Positions 1 to 9,642 of a stretch of 64,000 bases of DNA are shown here, piece by piece. Position 1 is the stretch's first letter, and every line of letters starts with the position of its first letter. The notes beneath the pieces are model-generated. The model ran no database searches. It was not told where the DNA came from and saw only the letters and a program-made list of their open reading frames with translations. A program made the translations under genes and the position numbers. Origin of the DNA: Cladorrhinum sp. PSN259 (lineage: Eukaryota > Ascomycota > Sordariomycetes > Sordariales > Podosporaceae); NCBI GenBank assembly GCA_033725935.1, contig MU867073.1, forward strand, positions 124,001 to 188,000, given 5' to 3'.

Positions 1-241
1 CCGGCGAAACCTGGAGGGAGGCGGTCAGAAGTCGGGTCGGATTGTATTCGTGAAGGTCTCAAGAGACGAACCTAGTTTAGAGAAACCCGTGCCGCTGTGC
101 GCATCGTTGTGTTAGTCGATGATGTCTGGGGAAGTTGGGGATGACGACCACTGTAATTGTAGGAGAGCGGGGCTGGGATTCCAGTATCAGGGGAAGATAA
201 ACTTACTTGTCCATGACAACGGCGGGGGTTTGGTTGGCCAT
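1..241 (-). CDS. arp3: Actin-related protein 3 (Arp3), N-terminal fragment cut by window edge
   Basis: Only the first 22-23 codons lie in the window. Exon 1 is 207-241, exon 2 is 72-94 and exon 3 begins at 10 and runs off the left edge. Joined, they read MANQTPAVVMDN followed by GTGFSKLGFAG, the actin-fold phosphate-1 loop in the form found in fungal Arp3; Arp2 and actin start differently. Donors GTAAGT (206) and GTTCGT (71) and acceptors CACAG (95) and CTCCAG (11) keep the frame; the introns are 112 and 61 nt. Arp3 is a core subunit of the Arp2/3 complex, which nucleates branched actin at cortical patches during endocytosis and tip growth. The gene points away from the taspase gene, with which it shares an upstream region of about 1 kb. 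Assignment rests on a short N-terminus, so the rest of the gene would settle it. Confidence 0.85.
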
Positions 242-1228
242 CTTTAAAGTATGATGCTGCTGTGAGCAGCTTGGATCGTTGTTTCAAAAGCACAACCACA
301 AGCTATAACGTGGATGTAGAAGCTCAGGCGGTAGGGAGGTTGAGGTCCAAGATTACGTTACGTCTCGCGAGCTCCCCAAGTGGACTCCCTCCATCCTTGC
401 TGGCTGCGGCTGTGCGCCAAGGATAATAGCCCCGCCTGGTACGGCAGCCGACAAGTTCGTCTGCGCAACCTGAATTGGAGGTACTTTGGCAGGCGTCCAA
501 CACTGCTGGCTCTTGCAGCCAACGACATTGGCCTTAACATGGATGCGGGAACAGGAAGAGGGAAACAAGAGATATACACATAGTCTTGGAGAGAGAATGA
601 AAAGTCATCTGGCTCAACTTGATACTTTGTCATAAGACATTTTGGGAATATTTTGGCGCGAGAGAAGTCGAATTCCCGACATACCTACCGAAGTCCTCGG
701 AGGTTTGTCCTCGGTCTGCGAACACCTGGCAGGAGCAATGAAGCTCTCACCACCACTCGACTCTTCATCACGTTATGCAGCTCAAGGGCAGCTCCTGCCT
801 CGGAATTTTGATCCAAACCCCCGACTTGGTCATTGCGGTGAAGAACTTTGAACATTGGTCGTTTCTTGGAAATCACCAACCTTGAAATCCAACCAATTGT
901 CTATCTCCTCCTAAACCACCAATTTCTTCATCCCCCCTCTGTCCTAGCGTTTGTTCAAACCATCACGTCCACCATTTTTGGGTATTTGCCCAGCTCCTAT
1001 GGGAATCACTCCAAACTCGCGCTGGAGTTATTTTTACGAACCATCGTTTGCATTTCATTCGCTTTTCGCAGCCAAGCATATCTCGTCACGAAAGCAACAT
1101 CTAGAGCAGTGCTCATGACACCCGCATAGCGCTTGTCGCCCTCTTTCACCCCGGACTGCCCCCGCGCATCACGACTCGGCTAAGTATCCTACGACTTTCA
1201 AATCGTCCAGCAGACCCGGCGGTTTTAG
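242..1228. other. Divergent intergenic region between arp3 and taspase gene
   Basis: About 1 kb between two diverging genes, expected to hold both promoters. The half near 850-1228 is pyrimidine-rich on the plus strand, like a fungal 5' leader of the taspase gene. No ORF here resembles a known protein and I see no RNA gene or repeat. Confidence 0.6.
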
Positions 1229-3141
1229 ATGGGGCCGATTTCTTCCACTCGCGCAGTCATGTTTCGAAGCTCAAGCAGCCCTGAGCTTTCTCCTATACCG
1301 TCACAAGATGGTCCTGTTGATAGGGTATGGAGGAAAGCCAGGCCACCAGCTGCCGCGATCTTCATCCATGCAGGAGCCGGATACCACAGCCTCGCCAACG
1401 AAAAGGTGCATCTTGAGGCATGTAGCGAGTGAGTGTTCAATCAGCTATTGCTCGAACAAGGTCCAAGCTGACCGTACATAGGGCCGCTCGCATAGGGATA
1501 AAGTTCCTCAAAGCCGGCGCTTCTGCGACTGAGGCTGTGGAAGCGGCCATCAAATGTTTAGAGGACAAGGAAATAACCAACGCCGGGTTTGGCAGCAACC
1601 TGAATATGGATGGTGTTGTCGAGTGCGATGCAACCATCGTCGATCATTTGGGTAGAAGCGGCGCTTGTGGCGCTGTTCCTGGTATGAATAACGCTCCGTC
1701 CATCACCTATGAAGGGCTCATCTAACAGGATACCTGGCTAGGAGTCAGGAATCCTATTTCATTGGCAAAATTGATTCTGGACACGAGCAGTCAACCCCTG
1801 TCACTTCGCCGAGTCCCTCCTAATATCCTTGTTGGGATGGGAGCCAAAGAGTTTGCAGAAGAGCACGGCATGAAAACGATCCTCAATGAGAACCTCACAT
1901 CCAAAAATGCCAAGGACAGATTTCTCCGCTGGACTGAAGATCTAAAAAGGGCCGATGCAAAACTCACCTCACCCTCGACATTTCCTTGCAATTATCCCGA
2001 GGGCAGGGAGTCCAGAATATCGTCTCCAGGTGAATATGAGAAGGCGGCAATCCCAGCTGGTCACGGTCCAAAGCGTGATCATACCACTGCCATTCTTACC
2101 GGTACCTGGAATGAAGGTCAGCCAGACTCGCCGTACAAGCCAGGATCACCTCTAGGAGAGATCGCATTACCTGCAAATTCGGTCGCCCCGACGACCTCGG
2201 TCCGATCCGCCGCCGCTGGCGGCAACAGCGCCAAGACAACCTCAAACGCTACCAGCTCTGCCGGCCACAGTCCACTCAGCTTTGTCAGTACAGCATTTCA
2301 GTCACGCGCAAGGGTGCCTGGGTTGAAGCGGCCCAAGGTACGGAAGAGTGTGAGCGATGATGCTGCATATCTTATGCCCCTCACAGGAACCAACAAAGGG
2401 ACCCAACAGTCAACTTCGGGGAACGATGGGTCAGTCAGTGCGGATAAGACTGGCGATGACCTGGTATCTTCCGAAAGCTACGGTCCAAACGCTGCCAAGG
2501 ACGAGGGCTTTCACGGCGACTCAAAACTAACAACCGCGGCAGGCACCAAACGTCGTCGGGATATTAGAGAAGACTTGGATCTCATCACCGACACGGTTGG
2601 CGCAATCGCCATCGACCTGAAGGGACGCATTGCTGCCGGCTCTTCCTCTGGAGGCATTGGTATGAAGCACAGGGGCCGTATCGGACCTGCCGCGCTCGTG
2701 GGGATTGGCACTGCCGTTCTCCCAGAGGACGCCGAAGACGAAATGGCGACTTCGGTGGCGGCCGTCACGAGCGGGACGGGCGAGCACATGGCTACCTCAA
2801 TTGCTTCTGCGAAATGTGCCGAAAGGCTTTTTCATAATACTCGGCGCGGACCTGGAGGGCGGGATATTGAGGAGCTCGATGAGCATGCCGTTATGGATTC
2901 ATTTGTGCTGGATGATTTCATGGGTCATCCGGGGGTAAGGAGCCAGCCCTCGGCAGGGGCAATTGGGGTTATGGCTGTCAAGAAGGATCGGACGGGAATC
3001 TACTTTTATTTTGCGCACAATACTGATTCCTTTGCCTTGGCTTCAATGAGTTCGACCGATAGGGAGCCGCTGTGTGTCATGTCGAGGCTTGGTAATGCCG
3101 GGCCTGTGGCTCAGGGTGGCAGGAAGGTCCGTGTGGATTGA
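1229..3141 (+). CDS. Threonine aspartase / taspase-1-like protein (asparaginase type 2 family)
   Basis: Three exons, 1229-1428, 1482-1681 and 1742-3141, give 599 aa; the introns are 53 and 60 nt with GTGAGT and GTATGA donors. The N-terminal part has the family blocks FIHAGAGYHS, EAVEAAIKCLED and NAGFGSNLNMDG. The catalytic block is TDTVGAIAID, in which Thr418 would be the autoprocessing nucleophile, followed by AAGSSSGGI and the substrate-pocket block SGTGEHM. This is an N-terminal-nucleophile hydrolase: the precursor cleaves itself before the Thr to give alpha and beta subunits. Human taspase-1 (about 420 aa) cuts proteins after Asp; the fungal substrate is not known to me. The unusual point is a linker of roughly 200 residues (about 200-410), rich in Ser, Thr, Gly and basic residues, between the last alpha-subunit block and the nucleophile. 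The first ATG at 1229 was taken; an in-frame ATG at 1259 is an alternative. Plain glycosylasparaginase is less likely because of sequence order and length. Confidence 0.88.
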
Positions 3142-3481
3142 GATTGAGTGTAGGAGGCTATAAGGTTGCTGTTTCTTCTTCTCTGTTTCATTCATGCATG
3201 GGGATAGGATCAATGGGCGTTTGGATGTTAACCTACAAAAAAGGGAGACAATAAAATAGATGAGTTGGGGCCAGGGAAACTGCTTAGAGCTAGATTAGAA
3301 TGGAACCATGCGAGGTTTTGAGCAACCGCTGCATTAGGACTCTAGAATAATATGATTCGGTTGTAAGTCGTTGTTATGTGACTTGACTACTACTTGTACT
3401 CCTGCTCCTGTTACTTCTACTGCGCTGTTTTGTACGGACACCCCATTTCACAGATCTGCACCCTTCTGATCCCAATTTCCC
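3142..3481. other. Convergent 3' region between taspase gene and GGT gene
   Basis: Space of 340 nt between two stop codons that face each other. It should hold both 3' UTRs and polyadenylation sites; AT-rich patches lie near 3237-3262. No other feature is seen. Confidence 0.6.
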
Positions 3482-5518
3482 TCAAATAGCGTAACCACCA
3501 CTGTTCAACTGTCTCGTCTCTCCAGCAGCCACGAACGTACCATTCCATAACCTTAATAGCCCCTGAACGGCACTCTGCCCGGGAGCAACCCAGCTTACAT
3601 TATGCCCCTTTGACTTTAAGCTCTCATATATCGACGGATCGTACCCTTCTTCGACATTCAACACATCAGGCATGAGCTGATGATGCAGTCTGGGCGCCCT
3701 GATGGCATCATAGATCTTGTCTGTTTCCCCCGACAGGATATGATAGGCCGTCTGCATGGTCGAGCTTATGATTCTGCTCCCGCCGGCGGCACCGGTCGTA
3801 AAGTACAAAGAACGATTTGAAGCGTGCTCGACTATCAGGGGGGTAATCGACGACAGAGGTCGCTTGTTCGGTGCGATAAAGTTGTTGGGCGATGGTTCGT
3901 ACCCGAATGAATTCTTTTTGCCCGGCTGAGAAAAGTCGTCCATTTCATTGTTTAGAATTATTCCAGTGTCCGGCGTCATGAGTTTTGAACCGAAGAGCAA
4001 GTTGATTGTTGTGGTTGATGATACGGTCATCCCCGATGCGTCCGAGGTTACAATGTGAGATGTCCCCGCTGTGGGAGGGGTAAATCTTGAGGAGGGGTTG
4101 TAATTTGCCAAGGGGAGGGTTGTGTTGTCTAGAATTTGGCGGCGGATTGATGCGGTGTATTCTGGGGAGAGTAAGAGGGCTTGGTAGGATGTTAGGTTGG
4201 GCATAAATTTGGGATCTCCGAGTTCTGCGCGCGCTCCGTAGGCAAATTTCATGGCTTCGGTAATGCGGTGGGCTATGATATCTGCTGAGGATGGAGGAGA
4301 GGGAGTGAATTGTGAGAGGGTTTGTAAGATTGAGAGTGTTATGGCTCCTGAACTTGGCGCTGGCGTGGCGAAGATATTGAAGGGGCCGAATTTGATGGAG
4401 AGGGGGGGCTGTAGTTGGATGGCGTAAGAAGAGAGGTCGGAGAGTGTTAGGATGCCATTTGAGTTGGATGTGGTTGCCACGATGGATTTTGCTATGTGAG
4501 GGAAAAGGTAAGAAAGGGATCCAGGAGAAGAGTGGGTAGTAGATACTTACCGATTTCTCCAGAATAGAAGATTTCGGCACCTTGGTTGGCGATCTTTTCA
4601 AGTGTGCTGGGAATATGTTAGACTGTGGCTCTGTGAGAACAAGGACAGGACCTACTCGGCGTATCGTTTTCTGGTGATCAAGTCACCAAGTTTAAGCAGC
4701 GTCCCTTTTCGCATGTGTTAGGATAAATGAAGAGCTGAATCTGACGGGTCGCATACCGTTCGGCGCAAAGTCTACAGCCCAAATTGGATCGTTGACCAGG
4801 AAGTTGTCACTCGCTGTAGCTGACTCCATGTAACGGACCAGATCCTCAGTAACTTTACACCAAGTTAGCATAGTGATCCACATCGTAGTCCTTTGTTATT
4901 CATAAACCCACCCTTAAATCCTTTCCGAGCAACACTCACGGCAGGCATAACTACTTTCTTCCATGGTAGTCGCTGCAGAAGCCAATTAGAACACGCAACG
5001 GAGGAATTTGGTTATTGATGAAGACTTACACCATATTTCTTGTGAAGATACTCCAAGCCCTTCAGCTCCCCGGGCACACCGACGGCCAGTCCGCCTTTGA
5101 CACTGCTGCTTGTGTTGTTTTGGTACATATCACGAGTTGCTGCTGCCGGGGCAGTCTCTCGATAGTCGATAGATTCATATCGCCCCAGCTCGTCGCGAAC
5201 AAGCATGAATCCTCCTCCACCAATGCCCGAATGGTACATACCGACAACTCCCACACAAAGCGTACTCGCTACCATGGCATCGGCCGCAGAGCCACCGGCG
5301 GCGATGATCTGAACGCCAATCTTTGAACATATGTCGCTCTCACTTGCCACTGCTCCCCTGGTGTCGGTGCCGTTGATTTTTGGGGGAGGGAATATACATT
5401 GCTGGTCACGATAAGGGGTTGGCGATGCCAAGCCTCCGTTCAAGAGGGCCAGCAGTGATGCCGCCCAGCATATCAGATGAGATGAAGGAGCTATTGGTAA
5501 CATGATCAGTTTCTGCAT
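3482..5518 (-). CDS. Gamma-glutamyltranspeptidase (secreted/vacuolar, Ntn hydrolase)
   Basis: Six exons on the minus strand: 5030-5518, 4912-4972, 4757-4852, 4656-4704, 4551-4606 and 3482-4491, giving 586 aa. All junctions keep frame and restore family blocks such as LPWKKVVMPA, GFKVTEDLVRYMES and DFAPNGTLLKLGDL. A hydrophobic N-terminus (LICWAASLLALLNGGLA) predicts a signal peptide. Residues include GGSAADAMVAS and GIGGGGFMLV in the large subunit, and the autoprocessing site GTSHIVTSDASG, where Thr394 is the expected nucleophile that starts the small subunit. The C-terminal TTGAAGGSRI block forms the gamma-glutamyl pocket in known family members. The enzyme transfers or hydrolyses the gamma-glutamyl group of glutathione and its conjugates. 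Two in-frame ATGs (5518 and 5503) are possible starts. Length is normal for fungal GGT, about 570-600 aa. Confidence 0.92.
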
Positions 5519-8094
5519 TGACGGTTCATCTCATCCTGAACTCTGAGCTTACACATGATGGCTTTGGATCAAAATGGGCAATGGGGGTGGTGATGGGTTA
5601 TCTCCTGTTATATCCGTCGGGGAGAAGGGAAAGGTGAGGGGAAGTTTGACCGCCAAACCGAGTGGTCGTGCGACTCTCGATTTCAGTGCTCCCCAAGATT
5701 ATACACAGAGAACCATAATTGATCATGACCTTGATAAGAAGAGAAGAGTACTCTTCTTAAAGGCTCGAATTTGATAACGAAGGCCAAAGTGGGGGTTGGG
5801 AGAAGGTGAGATCATCATATATCTCCGCATACAACCCTAACCTACTTAGACATGCTTAACCGATTTTAGGAAGGGGCTGGTTGATCATAATGACTGGTGC
5901 TCTCCTGCCATTTGCTTGACCGAACATGTGGGAGGGGCAATGATCGAAGGCTATTGTAGTGTAGATAGGCGGGATATGATCCAGTTCTGATGGCTGGGCA
6001 TCCGGATTTTGGATATTTTAGATGCACAAATACAGGCTGTGAGACTTTTACCTTCCAGATTTGGCTTCGATATGAGCAGTAACGCAATTGCGTCGGTGGC
6101 TGGGAATACCATGTGGTTGGTTCTGGCTGAGACGCTAACATGACTTCTACCAATTCCTGACTACACTATCCGTAGATATCTGAGTAATTGTTCCAGTTTT
6201 GAGCAATGGGCATCTTGAGATCTCACCCCTATTCGAGCTTAGTCATTCATTTGTACTATGCAGAGGAAACGGGCAGTGCAGTCGTCAAGTTTATGCTGTT
6301 GGATTTTCTTTAATTTCTCCAAAACATCAAAGCACAAAGTGCTCCTGGACACAGACACGCGGGACGGCAGTAATCGACAAAACAAGTGACCCAAAATAAG
6401 GCGAGCGTGGATATCGCGGATCTCGTCCGTGTCTAGTGTAGATTTTCAATGCAAGAAACTTTCCAAGAGTTCTTCTGCCATCGATCTCGTTGCTTCTTTT
6501 TGTTGAAGAAGAGAAGAGGGAGGGGGCTTGGCGGTCTCGCATGAACCATCCCACTGTTGAAAAGTGGGCCACCCCTACCATAGTATGGTTCTGGAAGCGC
6601 TGACCAATAATAGCGAATGCCGAGAGCGTCGGCAGGTGAAACCATCACCCATTCCACTCCTTTTTGTCTCACCTTTCAGCATCCCTGGTGCCCACAGAAC
6701 CGGAATCCTGGACTCACAATTGGGCTGCGCAAGTCTTTACCATGGATTGATCTCGAGGCAATGCACTGCGCGGTATTTGTTGCACACCGAAATGACATTG
6801 CTGCACCGCAGCTGTGGTACACTAGTCCAAGTCAAGACTCCTCCTCTCCCCACCGATGAGTACGGTAAGCTCGGAGAATTCGGACATGCCCAGTGTCACC
6901 TTGATGGGAATGCCAATGTTCTCATGTTTGTCTCGGCGTCTGCTGAATCTCAAGAAATAGGCGAAAGAAACCAAACGAGACGTCCTGGACAATTCGCATA
7001 AACGGCTCGTCCGTTTCGGATTATTATCAGAAGCTTCAGTATTACCTATTACCTGGTTTTGTTGAATACAAAATCCTCTGGCGATCACTTGTCTCAGAAG
7101 CATCCCATATTCCTGGTTGACGACGAAATTTCTTTTGGGCGGGAGAAGCAAATCTCCGCTGCGCCTCGAGGATCATTGATGCTCATCTGATGAAAACATG
7201 CAAGTGATCGCTATGATTTTCCGCCAAAGCATTGATGTTCTGCTGCCCTTTGTTTACATAGGTAGTTTACCGCCAATATCCCACAGAATTTTTTTTCCCG
7301 CGCAGCAAAATCAGAAACCATGGATAAATGGAAATGCGAAAATCTGATACAGAACCATCAGTTGGACCTTGACCTTCTGGCGTCATCCCCACCATCTGGA
7401 TTCGAACGACTCGAACGATGGGGTTGAATCTTGATGCTTGCCCTGTCAACCTGAGGATGCCTCAAGCCCCTTTCCCAGAAAGAGGTGTCCTGGCCTCGAA
7501 CGATTGGTTGAGAGGCTGTCTCAGAATTGGCGTTCCTGCATGCTGCCCCTGGTTGCTTGGCTGGGCATCCCCGGTCTGTGTTACAAAAGAGCCCCATGCA
7601 ACGACAACTCCTGGATTTCCTGAACACTCGGCAGTCAATGTCAACTGGGAGGCCCAGAGTGGAGGCCCTGTTGATTAAGGGTCCCCACGACGTTACGGAC
7701 AGTCGCCCATCGTTGTGGGGCGAGCGGTAAGCGGAACAAGGTGCTATTGCGAATGTTTCCCATCCATGCCCACGATGGATCCCTAATGTTCCTCATAAAG
7801 GTTGAGCTACCGAGCCTCACGATGGTTCACGCTTCCTCTCGTCGTTTTTTCTCTCCTCACGTTCTTCCCTTCACCTTGTCCTCCTGCTAGTCAGTGTTTT
7901 TTTTTTCTCACGCCGTCAAGCACCATTCCTTTTGCTTGTCTGTTTACCAACTTTCGCTTCTTCGTTTCCAACTGTATCTACATTCACTTCTGCGAAGTCG
8001 ACTTTCGCCCATTGGATCACTTTTTGGCATTTAACAACACAAGGAAATATCTGGACCCTCAACAAGTAAACACAGAACATCAACAACAGCCAAG
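5519..8094. other. Long gene-free stretch upstream of GGT and of the mucin-like gene
   Basis: About 2.6 kb with only short, unconserved ORFs. The left end is the promoter of the minus-strand GGT gene. The right end (about 7800-8094) is pyrimidine-rich, with T-runs at 7846 and 7898, and closes with CAACAACAGCCAAG just before the ATG, a typical fungal leader. A 22-codon upstream ORF starts at 7821 and would matter only if transcription begins upstream of it. The middle (5800-7750) holds nothing I can name. Confidence 0.55.
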
Positions 8095-9642
8095 ATGAAG
8101 ACCGCTACCGTTGCTCTCGGCCTCTTCGCCGCGCTCACCAGCGCCTACTCCCACCCCAGAATGAACCTCCACTACAGGAGAACAAACACGACTGCTATTG
8201 CTGCTTCCTCAAGCTCGAGCTCGAGCACTATCGAGTCTGCCTTGGCCACCGGTGCTTCAAGTGCAAGCGCTGAGGCCTCGACATCCGTCCTCCTCAGCAC
8301 CGGTGCGTCCTCAGCAGAGACCTCAACTTCCGTCCTGCTTAGTACCGGTGTTTCCTCGGCCGTTGAGTCCCTCATCACCAGCGCTGCGCCTTTCCCCACC
8401 AACAACGGAACCGGCGCTGGTCTCACCACCGTGACTATCGCTACCACCTCAGTCCGCACCATCACCTCTTGCGCTCCCGAGGTTATCGATTGCCCCGCCA
8501 GGACCGAGGATCTCTCCAACTTCCCTACCGAAGCTCTTCAGACCGTCGTCATTACCGACACTATTGTGCTTACTGAAGTTGTCTGCCCCATCACAGCTGT
8601 TCCCTCCATTTCCTCTAGCGTCCTGTCTGAAGCCTCGAAGGGTATCATCAAGGGTTCTACTCTTACCGCCCCCGTTGGTGCTTCAACTACCGCTTCTGCT
8701 GGTGCCTCCGCTACCGTCCCTGAAGCGGTGTCTACCGTTGTCGAGACCGAGACTGCCGTTGAGACCCACACTAGCAACCTGGCCGTCACCATCACCCTTG
8801 GCGGTGGAGGTGTTGGTGGCGGCGCTGCTGCCACCACTCGTGTTGTCACCAGCACCATCAAGACTGTGATCAAGTCCACCATTGTCAATGTCGTTACCCA
8901 CACCGTCTCCAACGGCGTTGTTGTCTCAACCACTGCCGTCTCTCCCGCCCAGCCCACCGCTGTTGAGAAGGACACCACCACCACTGCTACCATCACCTCG
9001 ACTGGCACTCGCACCGTCACTGTTAAGAAGCCCAATGCCACCACCGTGACCGTCTCCCCTGGCTCTGGCAATGGCAAGGGCAACGGTAACGGTAACGGCA
9101 ACGGCAATGGTAACGGCAATGGCAATGGTAAAGGCAACGGTGCTGCTCAGTGCCCTGCTGCCGTTACCATTACTGAGGCCGCTGCTGACTGCGTCCCCGT
9201 CACCGTGACCCAGGCCGCCGTCACCATCACTAAGACTGAAGCCGCCGTCACTGTAACTGAGGCTGCTACCGTCTTCGTCACCGTCACTGCCGGCGCTGCT
9301 GGTAACGTTGCCTCCAGCAGTGCTGTCGCCAGCGATGCTGCCACCACCACCAAGATCAAGAACAAGGGCAAGAACAAGACCACCGCCACTGCTGCCGCCG
9401 GCACTGCCACCACCACCTCTGCCGCCGCTGCCGAGGTGACTAGCTCGGTCGCGGCTGGTGCTGAGGAGGAGACTGCCTGCCCCACTGACGAGACCGTCAC
9501 CATCACCTCAACTGCTTCTGAGGCTGCCGCCACCACTACCGGTGCCGCGGCTGTCACCACCTCTGCTTCCGCAGTCACTGAGTCTGCCGCCGCAGACGAG
9601 ACCGGTGAGACCGTGACCGCCACGTCGACTGCTTCTGCTTAA
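8095..9642 (+). CDS. Secreted Ser/Thr/Ala-rich mucin-like cell-wall protein
   Basis: Single exon, 515 aa, starting at the ATG in CCAAGATG. Residues 1-18 form a signal peptide (TVALGLFAALTSAYS). The rest is low-complexity Ser/Thr/Ala/Val: two copies of TSVLLSTG-type repeats near residues 62-85, a Cys-bearing segment around 121-165 (TSCAPEVIDCPA ... VLTEVVCPIT), a Gly-Asn repeat with flanking Lys at 9067-9141, then VTITEA/VTVTEA repeats and KIKNKGKNK. Only six Cys are present. Such sequences are heavily O-mannosylated in fungi and are usually wall-associated or adhesive. The C-terminus ends in TATSTASA with no hydrophobic tail, so there is no GPI signal, unlike many similar wall proteins. Codon use is strongly biased to C-ending codons (ACC, GCC, GTC), which suggests high expression. 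No enzymatic domain is visible; biological role unknown. Confidence 0.82.
   Translation: MKTATVALGLFAALTSAYSHPRMNLHYRRTNTTAIAASSSSSSSTIESALATGASSASAEASTSVLLSTGASSAETSTSVLLSTGVSSAVESLITSAAPFPTNNGTGAGLTTVTIATTSVRTITSCAPEVIDCPARTEDLSNFPTEALQTVVITDTIVLTEVVCPITAVPSISSSVLSEASKGIIKGSTLTAPVGASTTASAGASATVPEAVSTVVETETAVETHTSNLAVTITLGGGGVGGGAAATTRVVTSTIKTVIKSTIVNVVTHTVSNGVVVSTTAVSPAQPTAVEKDTTTTATITSTGTRTVTVKKPNATTVTVSPGSGNGKGNGNGNGNGNGNGNGNGKGNGAAQCPAAVTITEAAADCVPVTVTQAAVTITKTEAAVTVTEAATVFVTVTAGAAGNVASSSAVASDAATTTKIKNKGKNKTTATAAAGTATTTSAAAAEVTSSVAAGAEEETACPTDETVTITSTASEAAATTTGAAAVTTSASAVTESAAADETGETVTATSTASA
9067..9141 (+). repeat. Gly-Asn coding tandem repeat inside the mucin-like gene
   Basis: A run of GGC/GGT and AAC/AAT codons encodes alternating Gly and Asn, flanked on both sides by a Lys in place of an Asn. 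The six-base unit is imperfect at the third codon positions, so it is an old array under protein-level constraint or one that has drifted at silent sites. Arrays of this kind vary in copy number between strains. Confidence 0.9.

Noticed and set aside
4934..4940. GTGAGT in the GGT gene as a splice donor
   Set aside because: Using it breaks the frame at the next exon; reading through gives the conserved GFKVTEDLVRYMES with a donor at 4911.
8538..9137. 199-codon minus-strand ORF with Leu-Pro repeats
   Set aside because: Antisense reading of the Gly-Asn and Val/Thr codons of the mucin-like gene; no independent support.
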